Assembly (NCBI GenBank): GCA_933226995.1
Contig: CAKOFP010000045.1
Coordinates: 1 to 16,351 of the forward strand
Length of the DNA: 16,351 nucleotides
Origin: Candidatus Nitrosopolaris rasttigaisensis
GTDB lineage: Archaea > Thermoproteota > Nitrososphaeria > Nitrososphaerales > Nitrososphaeraceae
Reading direction: 5' to 3'
Part shown: in pieces, positions 6,874 to 14,478 of the stretch
Layout: the number at the start of each line of letters is the position of its first letter
How positions within the stretch are numbered: the first letter of the stretch is position 1
Program-made: the position numbers and the translations under genes
The notes under the pieces: generated by a model
Told to the model about the DNA's origin: nothing
Databases searched by the model: none
What the model saw: only the letters and a program-made list of their open reading frames with translations

Positions 6874-7167
6874 TTATCCTTCTTCCCAGCCCTTTGTGAA
6901 CACTGCGTTCTTCTTCAATGGAATTGGCTGGCCTGGCGTATAGTCCATCGGTCTCATCCAGAAGATTGCCTTTGTTGGGCAAACACCAATGCATGCTCCG
7001 TCAGAGATGCATCTTTCTGGGTAAAAGACAAATGCTTTACCTCTCTTCCATCCTTCCACGGGCTTTACTCTCAGTACATCTGGACCAAGAGCTGTACAAA
7101 TCTCAACACAGAGGGCACAGCCAATACAGTGTTGTTCGCTAATATCCGGAATTATTGCGACTGGCAT
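6874..7167 (-). CDS. dicluster ferredoxin with an Asp at one cluster-ligand position
   Basis: The 97-residue cytoplasmic ferredoxin carries electrons between oxidoreductases. The first cluster motif is Cys14-x2-Cys17-x2-Cys20-x3-Cys24 (CIGCALCVEIC). The second is Cys53-x2-Asp56-x2-Cys59-x3-Cys63-Pro (CISDGACIGVCP), where Asp56 takes the place of the expected Cys. Between them is a loop with GWKRGKAFVFYPER. A C-terminal extension (MRPMDYTPGQPIPLKKNAVF) follows, a length typical of thaumarchaeal ferredoxins. In Pyrococcus ferredoxin an Asp at the equivalent position ligates the fourth iron and makes the cluster easily lose it, so one site here may be 3Fe-4S or Asp-ligated 4Fe-4S. The gene is intact and monocistronic, with its own TATA element and T-tract terminator. 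It is the clearest housekeeping-type gene in the window. Confidence 0.92.
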   Translation of the reverse strand: MPVAIIPDISEQHCIGCALCVEICTALGPDVLRVKPVEGWKRGKAFVFYPERCISDGACIGVCPTKAIFWMRPMDYTPGQPIPLKKNAVFTKGWEEG

Positions 7168-7479
7168 CTAATTCACTTATCTTCGATCTATACTGAAACT
7201 ATTTAAACACTATGCCATTTTTATAACAGTGATATAAAATTACTTTCCTATTGGAGAGCATATTCTGCATGCAGAGATAGATACTATACGTATTAGAAAC
7301 CTCATGGATTACTTAAAATTTTGTTCAGTTAGTTTTTATAATATGTTATAGCTAACGTGGTATCTAGATGTACTTTATTGATGTATAATATATGCGATAA
7401 ATCTAGACTCAACTTGGACGTTCAATTATCCTGACCCGTGCTCTTTATTCCGGTCTGACAAATTTCTGTTTGTTTTCTT
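7168..7479. other. 312-base gap upstream of ferredoxin
   Basis: Apart from the ferredoxin promoter I see only A/T-rich sequence with many stops in all frames and no convincing protein fragment. Confidence 0.5.
7200..7207 (-). promoter_or_regulatory. TATA box for ferredoxin
   Basis: The minus strand reads GTTTAAATA, 33-40 bases before the ATG at 7167. The predicted start point near 7177 leaves a leader of about ten bases without a clear ribosome binding site. Confidence 0.5.
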
Positions 7480-7754
7480 CTAGTTTTCAGTATGATCGCA
7501 CGTTAAAATTAAGCATAAATCTCCAGCCAATTTCGTCACATTCTCTGCAGTCATCCCTGTAAGATGAAGTAGAGCTATGTGTTTCTCCTACAACACACCC
7601 TGATGCACGCTTGAGTCCAAAATACCATTTCAGCCATCTAAGAGATAAAGCGTTGGTAATTGTTGTCCTGTTTCCAGGCATGTGGCCCACATTGGGGAAA
7701 TATCATATAGCTTCAACGCTTTTTTACCTCCTCAAAAACGAGTTCGTTTTTCAT
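7480..7754 (-). pseudogene. about 90-residue gene with frameshift and two stops
   Basis: The minus strand starts at ATG 7752-7754, 20-26 bases from a TATA-like TAATATT (7774-7780), and reads KNELVFEEVKK. After a one-base slip near 7720 it continues LKLYDISPMWATCLETGQQL PTLYLLDG, TGA (7630-7632), NGILDSSVHQGVL, TAG (7588-7590), EKHIALLHLTGMTAENVTKL AGDLCLIL and ends at TAG 7480-7482. The whole reads as one helical protein. TGG to TGA would restore Gly-Trp-Asn. A competing open frame on the same strand (7487-7690) is a shadow. I do not recognise the family, and no neighbour suggests a role. Confidence 0.5.
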
Positions 7755-7989
7755 GTGTATAATTAGACATTCCAATATTAGAGGTTTATCTCCTCAAGCC
7801 CAAAAAAGGATCACACTCAATTCCTGCGGAATTAATGTCACTTAACCAACGTTAGAGAGAATTGATCAAATTCCGGCATTCTATGTTTTTAGTATTTTGA
7901 CAAGAGAACTGGTCAAGCTGCTAATAAATATGCATATCTTGCATTAATTGATATTAGTAAACCCTATGTCATTTTCAAACTTGTCGCAA

Positions 7990-9228
7990 ATGAGCTTCGT
8001 GATTTCTGATACAGAAAACGTTTCTAAAGGAACTTGACGATACCTGTAGATCAATTCGCCAGTACGAAGAAGAATGCTATCTTGAAGAAAAGTTGAACGA
8101 AAAAATAATTCCAGAATTTGGTAAAATCGGAATGCTTGGATGTCCTATATCAACAAGTTATGCAGGTTTGGGATATGACATTCTCACATACATTCTCGCT
8201 ATTGAAAGAATAGGTGAAGAGGGCAATTCTTTGCGAACATTCTTTTCAGCACATACCTCAATAGGTCAAATGGTTCTTCAGGGTTGGGCAGATGAAGACC
8301 AAAAGAGTGAATATCTGCCAAAAACTTGTGACGGCAGGAGTAAATGGCTTTTGCCTTGACCGAACCAATGGCTGGGAGCGACCCTTCGTCTATGGTAATG
8401 AAGTTTGAAGATAGAGGTAATCACTTTCTGCTGAATGGAAAAAAACACTGGATTGGGAATGGTACGTGCGCAAAGGTAATGACAACTTACGCAAAAGAAG
8501 CCGGTGGGAGTCATCATGGAAAAATATCTGCGTTTATAGTCGATGGAGATTCTGATGGTATTTCAACCGAGGAAATGAGAAATAAGTTAGGCTTACTCAC
8601 CATCAAAAATGCAGAGATTTATTTTGACAATTGCGTTGTTCCGAAAAGGAACTTGCTTGGATTAAAAGGCCAAGGTTTGAATATTGCATATAGTGCATTG
8701 ATAGATGGTAGACTTAGCGTTGCCGCGGGCACAGTGGGAGTAATGACAGATTGCCTAGAAGAGTCTGTTTCATATTCGAAAGCACGAGAGCAGCATGGCT
8801 CGCCTCTAGCGAAAAAGCAGTTAATACAGGAACATTTAGCTAGAATTGCAGTCAACACTGAAAGTTCCCGCTGGCTTGTCTACCGCGCCGCATTGGCTAG
8901 GCAAAATCTGCACGATTATGTAGAACAGTTAAAAACTGAGGATCACCAATGGCAATCCAAATTGAACCGAAATAATAAGCATTATTATTTATTGAGAAGT
9001 GATGCAGATAACTTATCGACTATAGCTAAATTTCATGCGAGCAATTCTGCATTTGATTCAGCTAATAGGTCGGTCCAAATTTTTGGATCATATGGTTATA
9101 GAAAGAGCAAGAGAGTAGCAAGACACTTTTTAGATTCGCGAGCAATTACGATATATGAAGGAACGAACGAAGTCCTAGAGCTGAAGATGGCATCAAAAAT
9201 CCTCGGGGATAATTATAAAGCGTATTAA
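7990..9228 (+). pseudogene. acyl-CoA dehydrogenase with two frameshifts
   Basis: Acyl-CoA dehydrogenases oxidise acyl-CoA thioesters with FAD and pass electrons to ETF. The gene begins at ATG 7990 (SFVISD). An extra A at about 8011 moves the reading into QKTFLKELDDTCRSIRQYEE, the helical N domain, which includes IGMLGCPIS and AGLGYD. Near 8340 a second shift moves it into the frame starting FALTEPMAGSDPSSM, the FAD/substrate beta domain signature, which stays open for 294 codons to TAA 9226-9228. The C-terminal domain carries the catalytic Glu in ITIYEGTNEVLELKMA (codon 9157-9159). Altogether about 410 residues, the normal family length, so nothing is missing but the frame. The 8344-9228 part alone lacks the N-terminal domain and is unlikely to work. 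No ETF or thiolase gene is adjacent. The two shifts could be real decay or sequencing error. Confidence 0.85.
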
Positions 9229-9655
9229 TTATGCGTTTACTTTTACATCTAGAAAAGAATAAAAAGTATAAGATATGGTTTGTTTTCTGCTGTCTATCCG
9301 ACACCTTCATCAAACCTCCCCGAATTTTGTGAGCATTTTCTGACCTCAATGATTTGCTGAAACCTGAACTTGCCAGTCTCGATAATCACACTTAACCGAG
9401 TGATGAAGAGATGTTTCAGAGGTCTTTTTGTCATCGATCGTGGATATGAGGACGAACGTAATTGAATATCATCGTTGACAAAGACATTACTGAATACTCA
9501 CGGGTTCAAACTAACACAATGGAAATTTATTACCACGACGAAGTGCGTGGCATATTTGTCAAGAATGGAAGATGATTATTCAACGAGCCAATCCTATTGT
9601 TACTCTAGAGACAGAATGCGCACTACGTAAATAATCAGTTGTATCAACATAAGAT
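9229..9655. other. 427-base gap with a possible receiver-domain scrap
   Basis: No intact gene. Plus-strand 9465-9488 reads NIIVDKDI and, one base over, 9487-9512 reads LLNTHGFKLT. Joined, these match the first strand and helix of a receiver domain like those at 4.5-5.2 kb, but nothing recognisable follows. Upstream, 9366-9460 is open with a plausible but unknown sequence (VMKRCFRGLFVIDRGYEDER). The TATA box for the next gene lies at 9627-9636. Confidence 0.3.
9627..9636 (+). promoter_or_regulatory. TATA box for the Asn/Gln-rich exported protein
   Basis: GTAAATAATC lies 20-29 bases before the ATG at 9656, consistent with a leaderless transcript. Confidence 0.45.
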
Positions 9656-10156
9656 ATGTTAACCCAATCTAATCAAGTGGTTGTCTCCGTTATTTCAGCA
9701 GCAGTAATTATTCTGGCCGCTATATCATCTAGTGAAGTAGGATACGTAGCTTATGCTTCAAAAGAGATTTCCAATTGTCCAAAAAACAATGGTGTAAATC
9801 AGGCGACAGTACAATCTGCCTCACAAGTTGCAATCGGTAATAACATACAACAAATAATAATTCAGAACGGTGATCAGAAAGGGATTGCTGGCAACACCAA
9901 CAACCACAATTGCAAACATAGTCATAATGCAGGAAGCAATAGTTATGGTCATCACAACTCTAACAACAATAGCAACAATGCTCCGACTATTGACAACAGT
10001 AATAACCAATATCTTGAACAGAATGCAGCGGGAGATAATAATAATCAGTACTCTGTGCAGAATTCAAATCAAGCATCATTTTCAGGAAATTTGAACCAGT
10101 GGATTTACCATCTGAAGGAAAAAATATTGAGCCATATGTTCGATAACATGAATTAG
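9656..10156 (+). CDS. Asn/Gln-rich exported protein
   Basis: The 166-residue product has an N-terminal hydrophobic export segment (VVVSVISAAVIILAAISSSE, residues 8-27), then one Cys and a region dominated by Asn, Gln, Gly, Ser and His. Two Gln/Asn motif blocks stand out: SQVAIGNNIQQIIIQNGDQ (about 55-73) and NQYLEQNAAGDNNNQYSVQN (about 117-136), separated by a His/Asn-rich linker. Spacing of Gln, Gly, Asn and Ala within the blocks recalls curlin-type amyloid repeats, but the match is loose and I infer only that it may be a surface or fibre protein. A second Cys occurs near a His cluster. The protein ends with an ordinary amphipathic tail. It lies 58 bases before a second, larger exported protein with its own TATA box, so the two are neighbours by theme rather than one operon. 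Confidence 0.7.
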   Translation: MLTQSNQVVVSVISAAVIILAAISSSEVGYVAYASKEISNCPKNNGVNQATVQSASQVAIGNNIQQIIIQNGDQKGIAGNTNNHNCKHSHNAGSNSYGHHNSNNNSNNAPTIDNSNNQYLEQNAAGDNNNQYSVQNSNQASFSGNLNQWIYHLKEKILSHMFDNMN

Positions 10157-10179
10157 GAAACTACATCAAAATAGGCGAA

Positions 10180-10188
10180 TTTATATTT
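10180..10188 (+). promoter_or_regulatory. TATA box for the large surface protein
   Basis: TTTATATTT is 27-35 bases before the ATG at 10215. Between them lies GTGATC (10205-10210), complementary to the archaeal 16S rRNA 3' end but very close to the start. Confidence 0.5.
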
Positions 10189-10214
10189 GATGGCATATCA
10201 AAAGTGATCGATTC

Positions 10215-11501
10215 ATGAAATCAAAGTCTATGCTCTCATCATTATCATTTCCATCTTTTCTGTCTATAGTAGTAATCGTCATAGTTACTGTTTTCATTGG
10301 ATGGTCCAGTATAGTGATCCTTTCAGAAGGTCAAAAAGAAATACCCGGCATAAAGATTACATCACCGACCAACGGTCAGAACATTTCAACTGGCAGTAAT
10401 CTTACAATTTCAGGGAGTGCGACCGGCACTACTAGTACTAATACTGGTAACAATAAGGATCATAATCGCTGTTATGTTTCAGTTATTGTAAATAATATAA
10501 GACCATATCAAAATGCCACAGCAGGGGGATCGAAGGACGTCAATGATTATTCTAAATGGTATTATACTCTTTCAACCAAATTCGGAGCCATTAAAGAGGG
10601 ACAAAATAAGCTAACAGCTAGATTATCGTGTTTCCAGGCGAGTAGTATTAATTCTAAGTCAGCCAATGTTATTAACACCACTAATAACTTGATTAAATGG
10701 TCTAGTGTAAATGTAACAGGAGTATCGACGCCAACATCATCAACGGTTAACAGGAATAATCAGACGATAACAAATTCGACTATAGATCGGTCACAACAAC
10801 CACAACCCAAAACCGGAGGAAATATCACTATGACCACAAATGGTACAACAATAATGCCAGCCCCTCATACTAATATGACAAGCAATTCTAGTTCACAAAG
10901 CGTAAAAAAAGAAAATAATAGTAACAAAGTTACTACATCTGGGGGGGGTCTATCTGCCAAGTTGACACAATCTCCATCTACATCAAAATCTACATCTAAG
11001 CATAATTATGATAATAGTAACGCTAAACGGTTATCGATTTCTATTCAGTCATCACAAGATATTGTTAACGGTAGAGGTACATCCGCTATAACTGCTATAG
11101 CTTATGATGCGAATACTGGCAAGAAAATCAATAACGCAATTATAAAACTGAAGATTGTCTTTACTTCTAACAGTACAACTAAAGAAATCGTAGGTCACAG
11201 CGGAGAGATTACATACTCAGCGGAAATAAAACCAAACTCAAAAAATAGTAGCAATATTAATTTTAAGACCACAGTACAGGCATCCGCACCTGGTTATATT
11301 TCTACTTCCAAGACATCCTCATCGTCATCCTTATCATCTACATCTACATCTACATCTACATCTACATCAACATCAACAATGACATCTAAAAGTAATCAGT
11401 CTATTATTAACAACGGTTCTGACAACCTCACACAAAGTATATTAAAAAATGTTCAAAGGCAACTTAAGCAAAATGGTATTGATATTGCTCTTGGAAAATA
11501 G
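10215..11501 (+). CDS. Ser/Thr/Asn-rich surface protein with Ig-like domains
   Basis: The 428-residue protein begins with a signal or anchor helix (LSIVVIVIVTVFIGWSSIVI, about 17-36). A first beta-sandwich-like domain starts IKITSPTNGQNISTGSNLTI and ends near LTARLSC (about 46-138). It is followed by a long Ser/Thr/Asn linker with many Asn-x-Ser/Thr sequons. A second Ig-like domain runs LSISIQSSQDIVNGRGTSAI to about FKTTVQASAPGYIST (about 274-362), a layout like the stalk domains of adhesins. A pure Ser-Thr repeat and a helical tail (LTQSILKNVQRQLKQNGIDI) close it. Only a few Cys are present and no C-terminal anchor is visible, so attachment is likely through the N-terminal helix. Domain calls are by pattern; heavy glycosylation is inferred. 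The gene is intact. It is a candidate surface adhesin or matrix protein. Confidence 0.72.
   Translation: MKSKSMLSSLSFPSFLSIVVIVIVTVFIGWSSIVILSEGQKEIPGIKITSPTNGQNISTGSNLTISGSATGTTSTNTGNNKDHNRCYVSVIVNNIRPYQNATAGGSKDVNDYSKWYYTLSTKFGAIKEGQNKLTARLSCFQASSINSKSANVINTTNNLIKWSSVNVTGVSTPTSSTVNRNNQTITNSTIDRSQQPQPKTGGNITMTTNGTTIMPAPHTNMTSNSSSQSVKKENNSNKVTTSGGGLSAKLTQSPSTSKSTSKHNYDNSNAKRLSISIQSSQDIVNGRGTSAITAIAYDANTGKKINNAIIKLKIVFTSNSTTKEIVGHSGEITYSAEIKPNSKNSSNINFKTTVQASAPGYISTSKTSSSSSLSSTSTSTSTSTSTSTMTSKSNQSIINNGSDNLTQSILKNVQRQLKQNGIDIALGK
11335..11376 (+). repeat. CATCTA hexanucleotide microsatellite inside the surface protein
   Basis: Five perfect CATCTA units are followed by two CATCAA units. They encode alternating Ser and Thr. 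Because the unit is six bases, gain or loss changes linker length by two residues per unit without shifting the frame. Confidence 0.85.
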
Positions 11502-11795
11502 TCTATTATGACTTGGGCTGAATACTCGAGAATAATTTATGATAATCACTGCTGATTGCGTGATGACATTCATCTGGCTGTTGATGCAAACACATCATCT
11601 TTTTTAGACATCATTTCCTGTACCTACGCCAAGGCGTATGCGAGTTACCACCTATTGCACGCACCTCAGGCGGTGGTGATACCGATCTCGTTTATGGCGA
11701 AAATTCGCTACTACGACATGTAAAGAATAAAAACACTTTTCGAACCCAAGCCAATTAGCAAGGCATGTCAGTGCAGAAAGTTTGACGTCCTCGCG
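11502..11795. other. 294-base gap, GC-richer, no gene called
   Basis: Several frames are open and look partly protein-like on the plus strand (for example ELPPIARTSGGGDTDLVYGE ending at TAG 11757-11759, and another ending SFMAKIRYYDM), but they conflict and none has a start. A palindrome TACGCCAAGGCGTA lies at about 11625-11638. Confidence 0.3.
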
Positions 11796-12121
11796 TTAAT
11801 TATTCTGTCCTCCACGTATCAAGATTATGATTCCCGAAGGCATCGAGTATTTTGCTCGTTTCTTAGGTTCAATTCCTATCCCTAATTTAGTAAGAAATAT
11901 TCGCGCGATGCATCCAACAACGTGTGCAGTGAAATCTATTGGGATTGCGGCTATAGAACAAAAGTCAGCAAATACAATTTGAGGTATAAGCCAGTAATAT
12001 GCTCTAGTATTTCCAGCAGCAGCTGCTATACTTAAAACTTCCTGTCAGGTGCAAGAATCATAATATTTATCATAATCAGAGATGTTGTAGCTAATGGTAC
12101 TCTTAGTAGGAATTCATACAC
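11796..12121 (-). pseudogene. decayed membrane protein gene
   Basis: The minus strand reads from GTG 12119-12121: YEFLLRVPLATTSLIMINIM ILAPDRK. A one-base slip near 12040 leads to LSIAAAAGNTRAYYWLIPQI VFADFCSIAAIPIDFTAHVV, then GCIARIFLTKLGIGIEPKKR and a TAA at 11796-11798. The second part is open for 82 codons without any start codon before its last third. Two or three hydrophobic stretches alternate with a basic loop, so it looks like part of an integral membrane protein of unknown family. The same frame reads on upstream of 12121 for about 30 codons past a TAA (HRGEDWDTIIISVNKSHRQ), so the true start may be further up and the gene longer. Confidence 0.45.
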
Positions 12122-12311
12122 TTATTGCCGATGAGATTTATTTACAGAAATAATAATCGTATCCCAGTCTTCCCCTCGGTGTCCATCAACAGGTAGATGT
12201 CTTTCATGATTTGGTCATTCTACCAATTTTTACACATCTTTAATATCCTGAGTTTGTTTCATACTGGTTCAAACGGGATACATGAGCACGTCATAAATAA
12301 ACACAATAAAA

Positions 12312-12319
12312 GTATATAC
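12312..12319 (+). promoter_or_regulatory. TATA box for the PsbP-like protein
   Basis: GTATATAC lies 38-45 bases before the ATG at 12357, predicting a leader of roughly 15 bases. Confidence 0.45.
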
Positions 12320-12356
12320 TCAATCGATCTGTACCGGTAATCTTAATACTTGCATT

Positions 12357-12971
12357 ATGTATAGACTGTTTAATATGCATTCCCAAAAAAAATTACTAAC
12401 TGTATTTGGATTAGTGTCAACATTATGTTCATTGATGTTGTCATCGTCAGTACTCTCTGTCATACAAGCCTCAGCACAGACAAACTCTAAAAATAATAGC
12501 AATAATCTGTTAACGTACCAGAATCCCGCTTATGGCATAAAAATTCAGTATCCTTCAGATTGGAGAGTATCAGAAAATGGAATGAGGGATTATACTAACA
12601 TAGTTGCATTCTACTCGCCATTAGAAAACCTTTCAGACAGAGTCCCTGAACACTTGACATTATCAAGAGTTGATTATTCACAAAATATAACACTCGACCA
12701 ATATAATAAATTCCTCAATAGTACACTAAAGAATATACCAGGTGTACAAATTATAGAATCAAATCCGACCGCTCTTGCAGGACATCCAGGTTATAAAGTC
12801 GTGTATTTGTCTATGCCTAGTAATCTACCATTCAAATTCCAGGATATGTTGATCTGGACAATAATAGGTGGTAAAGTATATAATATCTCTTTTAATGCGG
12901 AAGCAGCAAAGTACCCCACCTTTCTACCCACTATACAAAAAATGATTAATTCATTCCAAATAACAAGGTAG
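12357..12971 (+). CDS. PsbP-like exported protein
   Basis: The 204-residue product has a signal peptide (basic QKKLLT, hydrophobic VFGLVSTLCSLMLSSSVLSV, cleavage after ASAQ at about 41), an Asn-rich spacer and a domain of about 150 residues. The domain opens TYQNPAYGIKIQYPSDWRVS, the typical entry of the PsbP/DUF1795 fold. It continues with YTNIVAFYSPLENLSDRVPE, the LAGHPGYKVVYLSM hairpin, an IWTIIGGKVYNISFNAEAAK strand pair and the closing helix LPTIQKMINSFQI, where PsbP-like proteins place their last helix. Such proteins are very common in Thaumarchaeota as secreted or surface proteins. In plants the fold serves photosystem II, but no such role applies here and the archaeal function is unknown. 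The start could also be the ATG at 12375, six residues in. The gene is intact. Confidence 0.82.
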   Translation: MYRLFNMHSQKKLLTVFGLVSTLCSLMLSSSVLSVIQASAQTNSKNNSNNLLTYQNPAYGIKIQYPSDWRVSENGMRDYTNIVAFYSPLENLSDRVPEHLTLSRVDYSQNITLDQYNKFLNSTLKNIPGVQIIESNPTALAGHPGYKVVYLSMPSNLPFKFQDMLIWTIIGGKVYNISFNAEAAKYPTFLPTIQKMINSFQITR

Positions 12972-13096
12972 CGTGCCTATCTTGACAAAATCTGGTTCCT
13001 GTAAAACCAAACACCCAAGTATAGAACTTTAGGTTTAGAAGTCATTACATTAAACGCACGTGCCTGGTCATTGTTGTAACAATAATTAAACTTCTT

Positions 13097-13213
13097 CTAT
13101 CTTGCTTTTGATTTGGCTTTATTTTACAAGTTACATGATTTTGTTGTTAATCTATAACCACAACATGGACACCATTGTCCATCCCCTTCATGAACACCAC
13201 GGTTCTGTCCAAT
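13097..13213 (-). pseudogene. decayed small zinc-ribbon protein, copy 1
   Basis: The minus strand from ATT 13211-13213 reads GQNRGVHEGDGQWCPCCGYR LTTKSCNL, TAA (13124-13126), NKAKSKAR, TAG (13097-13099). The Trp-Cys-Pro-Cys-Cys knuckle and basic tail match the copy at 15003-15205 at both protein and DNA level (GGATGGACAATGGTGTCCATG against GGATGGATAATGGTGTCCGTG). Compared with that copy, the first Cys-x2-Cys knuckle has been lost by a small deletion between Arg and Val. A TATA element (TTTAAATA, 13231-13238) lies 18-25 bases upstream, so the ATT occupies the expected start position. With one knuckle gone and two stops in the tail it is dead. Family: small archaeal zinc-ribbon proteins with two CxxC-like knuckles and an Arg/Lys-rich end. 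Confidence 0.6.
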
Positions 13214-13272
13214 TGAGTAGTGGATCCACGTTTAAATACGATAAAATGATATTGTACTTGTTATAGTAATTG

Positions 13273-14058
13273 ATGGACTAACGCTACGCTGTAGATACGA
13301 CTGAGGGTGGTAGTCTGACAGCTGTCAAATTGCAAGAAAAACCAGTAGAATCTTCTCCTATATCAGTAAGTGAAGGCATAAAGTGTGCTCAGAACATTGC
13401 AAAAATTTCTGTCATTACTTTAGCTAGTATAGGAATAGTTGAGCTCTTGGTTTGCCAAATAAGCGGAAGCGTGGCTGCAACTGCCAATGGCATAGATTCA
13501 CTATCTGATACAATGATTTCATTTATAGTTTTTATGGGTCTTGTAATCGCAGATCGTCCTGCTGATAGGAAATTTCACTTTGGTTACTACAAGGTAGAGA
13601 GTTTTGCCGCACTAATAGCAGCGATAGGAATGATTGTAATTGGATCAATTATTTTATACCAGTCATATGGGTCACCACTACTACAACATAGACACGAAAT
13701 TCATCAGCCTATTTTGACAATGGTAGTCTTAGCAGCTGAAAGTGGTAATATCCCTATACAGGGCAATACAAATTAGGAATTTTGCCAATAGGCATAATCT
13801 ACTATCATTAAGAACAGATGCTGAGAACTCGATAAAAGATGGTTCAGCTTCAGTGGTAGGTTTCCTGTTGGAATGATGATAGTATTTGCTGCTGTCCATA
13901 TAGAAATTGATGGGAACAGGAGATTGGCTGATGTAGAATTAGTGACAAGCAAAGTTGAGATGGCCATCCGCTCAAAAATACCCTGGATTAAGAAAATATC
14001 AGTGATACCTCATTCATTAACGTCCTTGCCGATGCTATCAGAACCAACGTCGATATAA
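13273..14058 (+). pseudogene. cation diffusion facilitator (CDF) transporter, broken
   Basis: CDF proteins export divalent metals (Zn, Co, Mn, Fe) in exchange for protons. ATG 13273 is followed by Asp and a TAA (13279-13281). The same frame then runs to 13776, through helices 1-4 including the metal-site helix region NGIDSLSDTMISFIVFMGL and the loop FHFGYYKVESFAALIAAIGM. Near 13736 the reading shifts to VVISLYRAIQIRNFANRHNL and RTDAENSIKDGSASVVGFL. Then an internal deletion joins the helix 5 region directly to a GMMIVF scrap and the C-terminal cytoplasmic domain (VHIEIDGNRRLADVELVTSK, IRSKIPWIKKISVIPHSLTS). Helix 6 and its linker are missing. A normal gene is near 300 residues. With a stop, a frameshift and a deletion of around 60-70 codons it cannot make a transporter. 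Confidence 0.8.
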
Positions 14059-14158
14059 GAGACAAACATACATTCGTTCTGTTAAAAATAAGAATTAGTA
14101 TACATCCGCCATTTCACGGAAAAATGCACCACATTACATGACTGTCATTTGTAAGCTT

Positions 14159-14362
14159 TTATGAGGTTTCTTTCATTTTTACAAGACCGTTGACATGCGA
14201 TCTGGTCTTTCTTTCCATTTTCTCATCAAATAACATAGCCATCCTATATAATCCATGTCTGTAGATTACGGATTCACAAGTGTCATACGAGCAACAGAAC
14301 TCGTATGCAGGTCCTCTATGCATAGCGGACCAGTATAAATATGCATGATGTACAGTAGACAT
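14159..14362 (-). CDS. possible small Cys-containing protein
   Basis: A 67-residue frame reads HRGPAYEFCCSYDTCESVIY followed by a basic part (EKMERKTRSHVNGLVKMKET). The Cys-Cys-x4-Cys and following His give a weak zinc-finger impression. Against it: its ATG (14360-14362) is two bases from the ATG of the divergent operon at 14365, whose good TATA box lies inside this frame, and another frame on the same strand is also protein-like (DYIGWLCYLMRKWKERPD). It may be a remnant or chance. Confidence 0.25.
   Translation of the reverse strand: MSTVHHAYLYWSAMHRGPAYEFCCSYDTCESVIYRHGLYRMAMLFDEKMERKTRSHVNGLVKMKETS
14334..14340 (+). promoter_or_regulatory. TATA box for the antitoxin-like/DUF2080 operon
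   Basis: TATAAAT is 25-31 bases before the ATG at 14365, ideal for a leaderless mRNA. Confidence 0.6.
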
Positions 14363-14364
14363 GT

Positions 14365-14478
14365 ATGGCTATGATTACCATATTACTTGAATCAAAGACA
14401 AGAGTAAAACACATGGGAAGAAATGACCAGAGGTATGACAACGTAATAAACGAATTGACCAAGGGTAGAGAAGAATGA
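14365..14478 (+). CDS. 37-residue antitoxin-like protein
   Basis: The intact frame MAMITILLESKTRVKHMGRN, then DQRYDNVINELTKGREE, has the form of short archaeal antitoxin-like proteins: a short strand (ITILLES) able to pair in a dimer, a Thr-Lys-x-Arg/Lys segment, a Gly-Arg/Lys-Asn/Asp turn, and a Tyr-Asp-x-Val-Ile-Asn helix. This resembles the VapB-like/DUF7557 type, so DNA binding as a dimer and autoregulation are plausible inferences. No toxin of the PIN type follows. The stop codon overlaps the start of the DUF2080 gene by four bases (ATGA, 14475-14478), so the two are translationally coupled. The start codon is the first one after the transcription start predicted by the TATA box. The gene is short but complete. 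Confidence 0.5.
   Translation: MAMITILLESKTRVKHMGRNDQRYDNVINELTKGREE

Noticed and set aside
7487..7690. Minus-strand frame with three Cys that resembles a small zinc protein.
   Set aside because: It overlaps the composite gene 7480-7754, which explains more sequence, has a start with TATA element and reads more coherently.
11867..11882. GGTTCAATTCCTATCC looks like a tRNA T-arm.
   Set aside because: No matching acceptor, D or anticodon arm upstream; the bases belong to the minus-strand coding remnant (GIGIEPKK region).
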